A stretch of DNA of 64,000 nt from Apostichopus japonicus (lineage: Eukaryota > Echinodermata > Holothuroidea > Aspidochirotida > Stichopodidae): NCBI RefSeq assembly GCF_037975245.1, contig NC_092567.1, positions 3,085,214-3,149,213 on the forward strand, in the 5' to 3' direction. The notes beneath the pieces are model-generated. The model was not told where the DNA came from. It made no database searches and saw only the letters and a list, made by a program, of their open reading frames with translations. Within the stretch, counting starts at the first letter, position 1. Each line of letters starts with the position of its first letter. The translations under genes were made by a program, and so were the position numbers. Positions 46,041-58,489 of this stretch are shown in pieces.

Positions 46041-49000
46041 TGTAGCGTACCCGATTGGTAAGTTAGGTGTGGGGTTGGTAGGGAGAGACTCGAGGACACG
46101 GTTGAATAAAATACACTAACAGTGCATCCTGAGATTTATAAGTATATATACTTGTCTATATACAATGTTTCTGTAGTAAATCTTTCCCAGTGTTACAAAC
46201 AAATAAATATATATAAGTAGGAATACCTTAACGACTAACACACGGACAACTTATATTAACTAACCCTATCACGGCACAGCTATTCTGTAATGCGCAAGTT
46301 GCCTAGCAGCGCGTTTAACTGTCGGCATTGCGCTATAGACAACGCAGCGCAGCAAATGATGAATTCGTCAAAGGCAAGGCAGCGCAGCTAACGATGGACC
46401 GCGTCAGCCCGTGAACCCTACGCTGCAACGGCCTTGTAACCGCACACGAAGTTTGCGCAGCGCAGCTGCAGAGTGCATCAATCCGATCCATATGTTTTCT
46501 GCAGAAGCCCAAAAATAACCTTTAAAACATTGCCTCTGACAAACGCTATAAAATTCGGCAAGGAGTCTGCCTGGAACTTGTTCTTAATGTATACCACATT
46601 AATGTATAAAAACGCTACTCGCATAGCAATATAAACGACCCCGTAACTGTGTAGAAGCCTATACACGAGTATCTGACCAATTACGACATATCCGATAGCA
46701 TTGACACATATCAGAAAACAATAACAAGCCGATCAACGCTCTCTACCCTGCTACAAAAATGAGCTGAACCCCGCCCCACGGTATATCCGTCTCTTGTTAA
46801 TTCCCCGTATACTAAGTTCAGAGACGAACACGTCCACCAGACTGTTAACATAAACCCGGCAGCAAGAACCAACTCTCTTCCAGCCGGCAATACATTGATA
46901 CCCCTAGATACACAGACTATCACACATACCAGGGACACCCCTGCTTAAACATTTACCCAGGGTTTAACAAACTTTATTCCCCCACGAACCCCCTGCATGT
47001 GGATGTCAGAGTTGTCCACGAACCCCCAACTTTTCGAGACACGATCTGAGTCATTATTTTACTATAATACGCATAACAGTCTGTGTCTGTCTCATAATTC
47101 AGTTATTTATCACATGCACAGTATGGTACTAATATGGCAACATATGCGTATGGAACGTAAAAATAGTTGGTCGATAGGTACGACTTTTGCACATTACTAA
47201 ATGATAGGGCCCTACTAAAGGTTAAGTAAGCCGCTTTCAATTATAACAGAAAACAAAGACAATTTAAGGTGCATAATGTTGTGACGTTATAGGTTATTAC
47301 ACAATCAGTACTTTTCTGTTTTATGACTAAACTCAAACATTTATATCTCAGCAACAGAAAAGATGTTTCCCGAATTCCCAGCCCCCATCCCATTTATCCG
47401 TCTTCAGCGGGGTACTACTGTTAGGCTATCGGTATTTTGCTTGCAAGTTGTTATAACTTCTCAAAGCAGCCTTTTGCGTTTTGTCGCCGTTTTGCCACCC
47501 TTTTTACATGCCCGTCGGGGTTTTTACATGTATTCATCACAAAACAGCAAACTAAAATATTAGCCAAGTTCTTCCCTACCTAGAGCACCAATTGTCTAGT
47601 AATTAAGGAGTTCTGCAGATGTCAGTTAAGAGTCTTCCGACAAATTCCTCAGTTAAAAGTAATCGCATACAGTTCCCCAAATCCACTAGTTTGAATCCAA
47701 ACAATGAGTGAATAAGTGACAAGTTTATTTATAAGCTGTTGCTTAAAAAAGATTCATTCACAAACCGAAAAAGCTGAGTCGTTATCACAGCCATACTCAA
47801 GGCACATAAATAGAGCATGGTGTTGTAGTATATATTGGTGTACTGGATTGCTTACGACGTCGGCAAAGTGAAATTATTTACCTCATTATTCCATGACGTT
47901 CAAATAATTTAAATATTCATGTATAGGCGGGGTTTATTGCGAACCTAACGGAAAATATCATCGAGAGAAACAACGTTCAAATTTGTAAATCATTCGACCT
48001 TAAACCACCATTTTAAGTTAGATTTGAATAGATAAGCTAGGTGTGTATGTCGTTATGGCATCGTGGGGTCAACGAGGTTGAGAAAAGACATAGAAAGGAC
48101 TCAGAAAGCTGCTTTAAGATTTAGATAAGTAGACCTCGATCATTCTTCTGACAGCAAACACAAAATGATCATGTTTTTAGCATTTGGTTTGACTGTGTAA
48201 ATAGTCTATAAGTAAACATATTTGCGTGACAGTCATTCCACCTCAATTTCTAATACAAGATGGCAGTTATTGCTTTTAAAACAAAAGTAAATTTACTAAA
48301 CCGTTTACTGGCTATTAGTGAAAAAAAGACTTCGTTCTGTTAGTCTCTCCCCAACTACTTGCGTGCTTAGATTTCTAGTTCCATAAAAATACACGTGGGA
48401 ACGACGAATGCAAATGGCTTTTGTTTGTATCCCAGAACCGTGGTGAGGATCCATTGACCATTGCAGTACTGTCGGGTATTTTGTGTTCCCTCGCAGCGGT
48501 TTTCTGTCGTTTCTTATCCTACCCACACCATGAATTTACCCTCCTGATACAAAAATAATCTTCGTAAAATTCGATTAATGACTAGTCTATGACAAGAGTG
48601 GTAGCACATCAGTGGAAACAGTCCTCCCTGAAAGTGTACACTATATATTGTAAGCAATTGTGATCAGTGTGGATTAACGTAGTTCAGTGTAGGGAACATG
48701 ACCAGTAATTGAGAAGACCTCGATATGTAGGTCCTCATTGAATGCTTGCAGAAACTAATCTTACAATAACTGTATTCACATTAAAGACATTTTGCTTCCA
48801 GCATATTGCAGTGTACAATATCTGGCATAGCGAAGACAGTGTACTTTTACAAACTTAGTAGTCGGGTAAGTTTCGTATGTAGAAAATACTTTATAAACTT
48901 GAACAATTGAAACCACTGATGCGAATTTGTTGGCACAAAGAGACAATACTTGTAATATAGAAGTATAGACACAGTGACGTCAGATGGAATAATTGTATCA

Positions 49001-49338
49001 TGGCAACCGTTACGGGGTTTAAGCACTTTATAGTTGTTCTTGCTGTTTAAATATACGCTTCGATGAAAAGTAGATTTTCTTGAACAAGCCATAATCCATG
49101 ACATGTGTTTTTTTTAATATTTTGATGGGAGGGTACTGGAGTACAAGTCTTCTGCCTGGCTATCAGGTATTGCACTATCCGTACCTTCCTTAATTCCTTC
49201 ATTGATTAGTACAATATAATAACTTTATAAAAGTCCAAGGTACTTGTACAAGAACATGGTTTGTTGTACAGGGTGTGTTAGTTGTAATATGTGCCTTACC
49301 AAACAAAATGCACGTGACCTATAAAATGTACAGCGCAT
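46041..49338. other. No gene seen
   Basis: A GC-richer patch at 46270-46460 repeats GCAGCGCAGC several times. The frames at 46478, 46711 and 46997 have no domain, signal peptide or splice support. Most of the remainder is AT-rich. Confidence 0.5.
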
Positions 49339-49347
49339 GGCCGGGTG

Positions 49348-50694
49348 GCGAATTTTTTTTCCCAAACATGTTCTCAATTACGGAGTTTTCAGCCAATGAG
49401 ATTGCTCGTGACGTCAGCATCAAACGCTTGATAGTTCGAAGACATACACTGAGTTACACACTGACACTTAATAAAGTCTTGTTACGCGGTTTCCCTGCAA
49501 ACGCCCTAACTTTTACTTTTAATGCTTGGATAACATGTTGACCTTACTTATGATACATACACGGTTTCGTGTTTACGTCATCCAAGATTCGTCAGCCGTT
49601 CTATTGAAATCGGAATTCGTTTCGTGGAATGGGTAGGCCTACCCCAAAATCAACTTCACGACGCGAGTTCAGCCGTGAATGAATATACGCCAAACAGTTT
49701 AGTGTATAGTCAAGGCTTCATAATTGACGCACCCCCGTAATTGACGCACCTTCAATTATTACTAGCAACGATACAGCAGGCCACCTAAACTTTTTGCAGT
49801 CAAGAAGTTACATATTTCATGAGTTTGAATCCATTTCAGCTATTTGATGACCAAATTGTGGATTTTTTAAGCTTTTAACACCCTTACCCCGGTTTTGTAC
49901 GTTTTTTTGAGCACTTGGAAATCGTGCACCCTAAAAATAACCAACATTTCCTCAATATCATGGACAGCACTACTCTCTGGGACCTGATCTGTCTAAGCTT
50001 AGAGGCTCAAAGTATCGCAAACAGCATATAAAGTCAAAGGATGTATACGAAAGCGGTAAAGCCTTCACTACAGTTAGCTTATCAACGAATGTGTCAATTT
50101 AGGGGTATGAAAGAATTTGACACGGCAGACATTTTGTGGTCAAGTTCTGCTCAACTGTACGTTGCATATGCACAGAACAATAAATATATTGAGATCATTA
50201 CATTTCTGAGGAACCACACATATGAAAAACACATACAGTTGAGTGATTTTGATTTTTCCTTGATAGAAATCGTTGATCAAATCCTTAAGTGCGTCAATTA
50301 TGAGCCCACCATGCTACAGTATGATGTATTTCCGTCACTGCACTGTGTACACAGTTATAATACATATAGGCCTATATCGCATGTGTTATGTACCCCTGTA
50401 CGAAACTTTCACTGTGCGATGTTATCGATAAATGCCTTCACAGAAATCTTCGATCAAAGTAGATCATACAATACTAGTGTGCTCAATATGTCTAAACCAA
50501 TTCCAAACACATCTAGATATATTTACGAAAAGCTGCGGGTAATTTTGAACGGGTATATCTTCGTTGCAACGAATGGATGCAGACATTTTGATAACCTAGA
50601 AGTGAAGGTTTATTGTTATGACGTAACTTTCCCTACCAATCATGAGCGGCTATTTATACACAATTGAGAACCTGTTTGGGAAAAAAAAAATCGC
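49348..50694. mobile_element. Inverted-repeat element A, 1347 bp, carrying an ORF
   Basis: The left end GCGAATTTTTTTTCCCAAAC and the inverted right end (from 50694: GCGATTTTTTTTTTCCCAAA) share about 30 bp, continuing through …GTTCTCAATT. The element is flanked by exact 9-bp copies of GGCCGGGTG (49339-49347 and 50695-50703). A 9-bp duplication is within the range of Mutator-like elements; no MULE transposase was recognised. The interior holds a 208-codon frame. Confidence 0.88.
50041..50667 (+). CDS. 208-codon ORF inside element A, function unknown
   Basis: An uninterrupted frame from ATG to TGA at 50665-50667, long for this AT-rich region. It begins MYTKAVKPSLQLAYQRMCQF and has no signal peptide, long hydrophobic run, zinc-finger spacing or DDE-like motif that I can recognise. 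It ends VTFPTNHERLFIHN, and the last codons run into the terminal inverted repeat. The corresponding end of element C, read the same way, gives LPTNHEGLFTH, so this end is conserved in sequence, though perhaps as DNA rather than protein. I do not recognise a family. It could be an accessory protein of the element or a chance frame. Confidence 0.4.
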   Translation: MYTKAVKPSLQLAYQRMCQFRGMKEFDTADILWSSSAQLYVAYAQNNKYIEIITFLRNHTYEKHIQLSDFDFSLIEIVDQILKCVNYEPTMLQYDVFPSLHCVHSYNTYRPISHVLCTPVRNFHCAMLSINAFTEIFDQSRSYNTSVLNMSKPIPNTSRYIYEKLRVILNGYIFVATNGCRHFDNLEVKVYCYDVTFPTNHERLFIHN

Positions 50695-50703
50695 GGCCGG
50701 GTG

Positions 50704-51709
50704 GCGAATATTTTTTTCCCAAACTGAACTGACACTGAAATTATTTCCTCGATTCTGATTGGCTGATCAAAACCGGAATGGTAGTCTGCGTTTATCAATG
50801 AATGTATGTGACACTGTTAGTGTAGATCATACCAATCCTCATGAGCCGCATGATGTCCAAAATACGTGTGTAGGCCGTATACAGGCTAAGTTAAAGTATG
50901 TAGGCCTAAGTGTGCCTACATGTAGAAACAATGTGAGGCTAGTCCAGTTATCAAGAGCTACTGTAAGGGCGGTAGGGCCTATATTGGTGAATTTGAGATT
51001 CGAACTAATACGAATACGTATATACGGTTAATGCAGGCCTACTAGGTCACCATGTACAAAAACTTCTAATGGTGCCGGTAAACATATGTGTTTCGTAACT
51101 AAGGGTTATAAGGCTATACACAACTAGTTAACAAGTCAAAAGACAAGTCAAATGCCATGTTTGTGTACACTCAATGGCTGACACTCGCTCGCGCGTCTTC
51201 ATGGCCACTACATATTCGACTAGGGCCTAGGCCTATCTTGATTCATTGACTGAGTTCATTTTGAATTTATGATTATAAAACTGTAAGTATCGCAACTCCG
51301 AATGTACACAAACACCTCGTACATTGTACATCGGCTACATGTATACAATTACAAATGCACCGTGTTTTATTGTGTTGTATACTATACACAGTACAATAGG
51401 CTACATTACATGTATGTGCTGTGTAGAGCGGAGTCAAGCGAGTAAACAAACGATCGAGGACTGCCTATAATGGGCGCAGTAGTTGGGAATAGTTGCTTCA
51501 CTATATACTTTCGGCCATATATACCTACCAAAAGTTCTGGGAAGTTGCTAATGTGAATATCTTAAATTTGTTCGTGTTGATCATACTGATATCGACAGAT
51601 TATGGAGGATCCATGTTGAAAACTAAAGTATATCACGTGCTCGCTGAGAACCAATCAGAATCGAGGAAATAATTTCAGTGTCAGTTCAGTTTGGGAAAAA
51701 AATATTCGC
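50704..51709. mobile_element. Inverted-repeat element B, 1006 bp
   Basis: The ends are inverted repeats of more than 60 bp: the left starts GCGAATATTTTTTTCCCAAA then CTGAACTGACACTGAAATTA and CCTCGATTCTGATTGG, and the right is the reverse complement. It is flanked by GGCCGGGTG at 50695-50703 (shared with element A) and 51710-51718. The terminal GCGAAT-T-run-CCCAAAC is common to element A, but the subterminal sequence differs. No coding capacity seen: the 90-codon frame at 50759 has no domain. Confidence 0.9.
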
Positions 51710-51859
51710 GGCCGGGTGGGGGGTAACGTTAACTCTCGAAGGGACCTGTGAAACTTTTTTCCCTAAGTTCCTAGACACAATCGTCCAAATAAAATATCTT
51801 TATTCCGCAACGGGAATGCAAACGGGCTAAGCGTAGAGCAATAAATGCTCAAATTAGTG

Positions 51860-53080
51860 CATGTAATTAACAAAAAAACAAAGAAGAAAGTGAACCACAT
51901 AGGTGAGTTCAAAATCAACAACAAAGGGAAATCACACATACACAAACTCACTCCAAAATGGAATAACTTGAATACATATTAACACTAGATGAAGTCTAGC
52001 GTGTTTGTATGTGTGTAGGGGGAAGTGGGGGGAGTGTTGGATTCCCCTTTTGTCAGCAGGTCCTGCACTATACCCCCTCCCTTAAATCCTCCATTTATAA
52101 GTACAATCTATTAACCTTACTTACTTACCGGTACCTAATCAGGTTTTGACAGGATGTCCTTTGTTCTGGTTTAAATATAATTGACTCAATCACCTTTAGT
52201 TTCAATAATATGGAAATCCTTCATTGTTATATTCAATCCTTGATAATTGGTTCTAGTATCGAATTGTCCTGGAATGGGAGGTGATGTTCAACTGTTTGGT
52301 TGAGGAAGTGTTGATGAACATACAACGCCATAGCAATAGATCAGGTCTTTCCACATCTAACGTCACAATATGGGAATTCCATTATACAAAACCATGAACA
52401 TATCCCAATTGTGCAGACATCAATCCGATATACAAAGCTATTTGGAGAAACACATCCACTACTTCGTGTATTACCGTGATCGCCGTGTTAAACCTGTCGT
52501 ACAACTGATGTGCCGTACGTTCTGATTTGAGTAATTGTATCACATTTTCTACTGTTTACTTTTCTTTGAAAGCTTTACTAAACTATGAGTCATTTCTGCA
52601 GGTAACGCAGTAGCATGACAAATCAATTCATATGTATCCAACCGAGGCAGAGGTCACACTATATACAATAGCAGGGAAACACCAGTTACTAAATTTATAC
52701 GCTGATGGCGTGAAAGCCTTTGTAACGATTTTTTTACGAATGCGCCTGTTTTAAGTAACGTTCATTGGTTATGACACGTATTTTGAATATGGGACTGTTC
52801 AAATGAAAATTTCGCTAAATCAAACTTATAACGTTATCTATTTAGAAGATATTCACATTTCACCCTACTGTGAAGTCCTTGCCTAGCTAAGCTCTAACTT
52901 GGATCAAGTTCTAGTTTCTAGTTTGTACCCCGAAAATAATCTTACCGCTTGTCGACGAGGCACACGACAATTACTCAACAATCGGCGTGTACATTAACCT
53001 CGATCGTATATGTCAATGCGGAATCGCGCATAACAACGTATACTAACCAATGTGACCCCTTGTCCCTTTTGACACTCAAC
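51860..53080. repeat. Segment duplicated at 45436-46040, copy B
   Basis: Shares CACATAGGTGAGTTCAAAATC, TGTTTTAAGTAACG, TTGGTTATGACA, GAAGTCCTTGCCTAGCTAAG, CTTGGATCAAGT, CTTGTCGACGAGGCACACGA and AATTACTCAACAATC with copy A. It has about 600 bp of extra sequence between the first block and the rest and no CAGGGAGCT hairpin. Confidence 0.85.
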
Positions 53081-56000
53081 TCTAGTGGTTCGCCTTGAAT
53101 GTATATGATTCCACCAAGAACTGAAGTCATGATCTTATAGCTACCACGTTCCTTGTGAAGCTATACCTGAACAATGGAATCTAGCTAAGTGGTACATTTC
53201 TCGATGTTTACCGCAATTTTCAAGTAAAACATTTTCATTGTGAGCACTTTTTCAACCAACCGAACTGCAGCTGGAACTCACGCAGCTAGTCAAGACTGTA
53301 CACAAATGTACACAGACACGAACAGCAGACGACAGGACAGTTGTTCCTTAGCAACAAAAATGTCCTTGCCAATTTCTATATTCTGCAAATATTTTTGCTA
53401 CCCGTGTCATATATCAAGTCGAAAGGATAGCAATAAATCGAAAATTTGACATCTTATTTTCAAATTTCCACTGTCTTTTCTGAAAACGTTGGCCATTTTA
53501 TTGTAAATTTGTCACTCATTGCATTTTCCAAATGTGGGCAAGGGGGCTGAAGATTTGACAGTCACGTTGAACTTCATTAGATAATTGTATATTATAAGAT
53601 GTGTGAAGGCAGCTTTCTTTAAATTGATCCTATCCCCACCCCTACCCCCCCCCCCCACTTTTACTTGTGATTTCTAAAAAATAAAACTGGCTACAAACTT
53701 TTTTATTATTATTATTATTTATCTTTATGGGTAAATTGATTGATCACCGAAGATTGAATTTGAAGAATTGGAATACATAATTTCAATGAGAAGAACAATT
53801 TAGTCAGTCCCACTGTTAGCTGTTTTTTTTTATTTAAGATTTGCTTGTTTATTCTCCAATCCGATCGATATTTCAAATGTTATAGCATATTTTGTTTGTT
53901 CCGAGGTAGAGATATGACAATTTCTCCTAGATTCGCTGAAAATTTGACAGAACAAAAGTTTGAAATTTAGCATAATTATTCCGTATTAATATTCAATCAG
54001 CAGCTGCACGAAGTTCATGTTTTCCATGCTCTGAGTGATTTTAAACAGCTGCTATTCAACTGTTTACACCAGTATAATTTATTTTATAAGTCATTTTTAT
54101 AATAATGGTTAATAGGCTGCAAGTTATCTTTATAGAAGAAAAATCATGGGCCAGTCCAAGTCAATTAATGATGGGTTGTACTCTGTTATTGATATGAAAG
54201 TAGTCTATAGGCTTGTAAGAAGTAAGTTGTTCTGGTTGTTAAAGATTTGACCAAATACAATGGTGCCAAAAAAAAATGAAAAGAATAGTAACAGTGTTGT
54301 CGCCAGCTACATTTATCCGAGTACCAAGAACTTTTAAGTCCTTGAGGTTCCCGAGAACCCAGGTATCCTAACCCGATTTCTGGCTTGTTAGGATCCGAGC
54401 ACCGAGTGCCAGTTTCCGAGTACAGTATTCTATTTACAGTAATCAGTACCGAATACGAATTATACTATGTCAGTACTTTTGATTTCTTAAATATTTTAGA
54501 GAAACCTAATATTTATAACCCTTCCCGGTGGTAATTATATGTAAATGCTATACCAGTCGAATATGAAGACAATGCCCGTGTCTTGTCATTGTTTGACAAA
54601 TTTTCAAATGTAAAATGTCTTAAAATGATGGTTCAATAGGGGTGCAAGTGCCATATTAATACTACAAACATGCTATAAATTGGTATATGTTAGAAACATA
54701 TATACATCACGTATGCTTTCTTTGTTCATGCTATATGCACTGTACTTGGTAATATAGTCGGCTATTCTGCTGCAGTAGAAACACAGGAGTACGGTAACAT
54801 AACAGAGTAATAAAAATCATCGATCACTTATAATAACTACCTGCTGTAACGTCAGTATTTCGAAACTGTTTGTTTTACATAACTCGTCACGAACGATTAC
54901 CAGCACTTTGAATCGAGTACTTAAGCATCAGAGTGCGGGAGCGAACGAATGAATACCAAGTACTGTTCACCTAGTGCGAGTACCGATCATTTGGAGACAG
55001 ATGTTTGAATGCCAATCGAGTGCCGGGTGCTTTTCGAGTACTACAACACTAGAAAATAGCTTCTTGACAATACTTTACCAGTTTTTTTTTTATTTTAAGT
55101 TTACTAGTGCTTGGCACAAATTTCAATTACAGATACAAACAAAAGGACCTTGGAAACAGCAAATCTCTCCCGAAGTTGAAAAACACAGATACCGATACGG
55201 GAAAACTTCTTTAAGTCGTACTTACTAATGAGCAACTGATTAATGTAATTTTAAAGTAAAATATCTTGTTTTTCAATCGGATTTATTAGACAAACCAAGA
55301 CAAAACTGATCAGCAATTGATTGAACATATTTTATGTTCTTGTTAGGATCATCTTATTTGCAAACCGCTACGTTGAATTGATCAGTTAGTAATAATGAAT
55401 GATATTTTAATGCTTTTTGATATATTATTATCAAAGAAAAAAAAACAGATCGTGAATGGTTTGAGTAGATCACTAAGCTACTCCCAAATAATTATGATGA
55501 AAGTCCGACTAAATTGAAGGGAAGAGGCTGTCGAAAACTTTCGTTTTCGAGGGCGCTAGACCTTTTAATGCGGAATGGTCACGCTATTAATTCTGAAATG
55601 TCAGAGTTTGCTCCACGATCACATTATGAAAAATGCAATTCAATTAAACTTTCGTTACAACTGACACAATCTTCTAGATTTTTCATAAGTTAACGGCAGT
55701 TTGCGAGAACTCTGAAAGATTCTATTCGAATTTGAAATTTCGTCGACCTTCTCAAATATCCAAACATCAATATTCACATGGAAACGTTTCTTGTTTTACT
55801 TTTTGTACAATACAGGACTGTGTGAGATGTTTGAGATCTACTTGATATTCTTGTAAATGAATCTAACATGAGCAGTGTTGTATGTACAGTACGTTACTTA
55901 TTAAACAACCCTTCAACGAAGATTGCAAACGGTCGTGTATTTTAACGTCATGCTGACATCTTCTGATGAAAATGGTAAAAGAAGTTGTCGCGCTGATAAC

Positions 56001-57150
56001 TGACTATAACTGTTAGTCAGGGATCATTCCTCATTCAATGTACAGAGGATATATCACGTGACCGATTTCAAATTACAACCTTAAGAAACGGGTTAAAATC
56101 GTATACATTTGTTATCTGAAGCGCCTAGGTCGTTACACTACATTTGGCTTGTTTATTGATATATTGTCATGCTCTGAGCCTTACCACTTTTATACGTCAT
56201 TTGATGATCACTTACTGCTTTACAAGACTTTATCGTTTTTACATTCTAAACCAGATTCCGTCTGCTCAGTTTGGTCAAAAAAGAAGAAGTGTATGTAGCG
56301 TAATATGAGACCGCATTGAGGAATCTCATTAAGACCTCCTACTATGCTTACTTAACATAACAGATGTAAAGAGCTGATAACTTCAACATGGTCCCGTGAT
56401 GGTGAATAAAATTCAATTCGAACAAAAAATTCGAGACTTTCATAAGCCTCTTCTTTGACGTATCGTACGTGATAGTGTACTATGATACACGATGTGTGTG
56501 CGTGTTTTTATTTATGTATTCAAAAACCGACAATGATGACATTTTATATCACCTTCACACAAATGTTCCCACCAAGATATACTTCCAATCTACACTACAC
56601 CCTTTCCACCGAACTGTCATGAAAACAGTATGCTTTTGATTATAAACCACGTCCAATGTTACCATAGTAACAGCAGCAGTTGATTTCAGAAGTCGATATT
56701 TTAATATAACAACCTTCATCGAAATTCGATCCGGACGGGATCATGGACTTACAATCGTGATGTAACAAACGAAACCATTTTAACGAGCAACTCAAATGTT
56801 ACATTCATACCCTAATACATCTCTTATATATCATTTATCATACAACAATAAATATGTTTGCAATAGATGTATCTGTTTCCTTTATACCGTATCCTCTTCT
56901 TTTCAAGTGAAATGCATGAATTTCTTAAAAAAGTGTGATATTTGACCATGTATTCCCAAATACAGACATCATTCATTTACGATAATCTATTTTTTGGCAA
57001 GGATTGCGAAGTGGGGGGGGGGGTATACAAAAGAGGTACTTTCAAATGACATATTCCTAAATTTAACAACAAAACGACATTACAAAAATGGAAAGGTTCA
57101 GGCCTTTTCTTAACCAGTTTCCACAAAACTGGATGGGAACGTACCAAGGT
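53081..57150. other. No gene seen
   Basis: AT-rich sequence with a few poly-T runs. 54330-55040 contains several GAGTACC and GAGTGCC motifs (GAGTACCAAG, GAGCACCGAGTGCC, GAGTACCGAT), possibly an old repeat. The frames at 53240 and 54974 have no recognisable features. Confidence 0.5.
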
Positions 57151-58485
57151 CGAGATTTTTTGTTTTTGTCCCAAACAGGTTTGCAAATGTGTGTAAATAG
57201 TCCCTCATGATTGGTCGGAAGTTTTGTCATCACCATAGAAACCTGGTACTTCGCGGTAAGCAAAATGTCTGAATCAGTTCATTGCAACGAAGGTTTAACC
57301 GTTCAAAATTACCCGAATCTTTTCGTAAGTATATGTAGATATCTTTGGAATTGGTTTAGACATATTTAGCACACTAGTTTGTTAGATTGTATGATCTACT
57401 ATATCCATGTTTGATCGAAGTTTTCTGTGAAGGCATTTATCGATAAAAATGCACAATGCACGTAACAGTATTGTACAGGGTGCATCACACATGCGCTGTA
57501 GGCATATATGTATTAAAATTATGTACACAGTGCAGTGACGGTAGTATACCATACTGCACACTATACAGTATGGACATTTGAGAACTGTGTTGTGATGCAA
57601 AAACAATTCAGTTTTTACCCCCCCCCCCCCCCCCCCACTCCCATCCCCTTCTGGAACCACTTCTTATAATTGGTCAGAGCTTTTGTCGAGATGTCAGGAT
57701 TGCTAATTAGTAGCTTTGACTCAACAGAAAGGACCAACTTCCTCTCCACCAATCATATTTCTTTCAAGGATACCAGTCATTGATGACGGTTACCCAGCAT
57801 TCTTCACCCACACTTGAACTTCTGCCTATCCTGTTCAGTCCTATATGTACTGTGTATATTCAATAGTTTCCTCTATATATGATCTAACCCAATGGAGAAA
57901 CATATGATTCAACATAAAAGTCGTGTAAATTAAGCCTTGATTATTCGCATACCATTTCCCAAATTGTATACAGGAAAATGCAGACTTTCTGTAGTCCCGA
58001 TCTAGTCGCACAACACACTCACGTATTGTACCGATTCAAACTACTGTTGCTGTCATGTTTGCGTATATTCATTTAAGACTTGTTATTTTAGTGAATCCAT
58101 TCCACAAATCGAATTCGATTGCAATAGAACGGCTCACGAATATTACAATGTAGCGTGTGTATCATAAGTAAGGTAAACAAGTGAGTCAAGCATTAAAGGT
58201 AAAGTTAGGTCGTTTAGAAGGCAACCCCGTAACTAGACTTAACTAAGTGTCACAGTACAATCACCAACAAATTTGTATCTGTTCAGATTAAGCATCATGT
58301 TTCAGTGACGTCAATGAACTCATTCATGCTTTGACATTTAAGACCAATGGACCTAATCATTCTTCTGATTCAGTGTTTGTCTTCCAACTGTCTATCTTGT
58401 GATGGTCATTATTGATGCTGACGTCATGAGCAATATGAGTAGATGAAATTTCCGTATTTGCAAACCTGTTTGGGAAGAAAATCGC
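57151..58485. mobile_element. Inverted-repeat element C, related to element A, opposite orientation
   Basis: The left end (GAGATTTTTTGTTTTTGTCCC then AAACAGG and CTCATGATTGGT) corresponds to the inverted right end of element A. The right end (…GACGTCATGAGCAATATG…CCTGTTTGGGAAGAAAATCGC) corresponds to the inverted left end of A. Interior blocks such as CTTACTTATGATACA and AGCCGTTCTATTG of A recur here reversed (58110-58175). No clear target duplication and no long frame, so it is older. It contains a run of about 18 Cs at 57618-57635. Confidence 0.78.
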
Positions 58486-58489
58486 GCTC

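Noticed and set aside
46711-46938. 75-codon minus frame, considered as part of an LTR retroelement
   Set aside because: No long direct repeat, primer-binding site or polyprotein motif was found around it.
57063-57263. Minus frame with LPTNHEGLFTH, similar to the end of the 208-codon ORF
   Set aside because: As a gene it is too short and lies mainly in the terminal repeat of element C; kept only as evidence of relationship between elements A and C.
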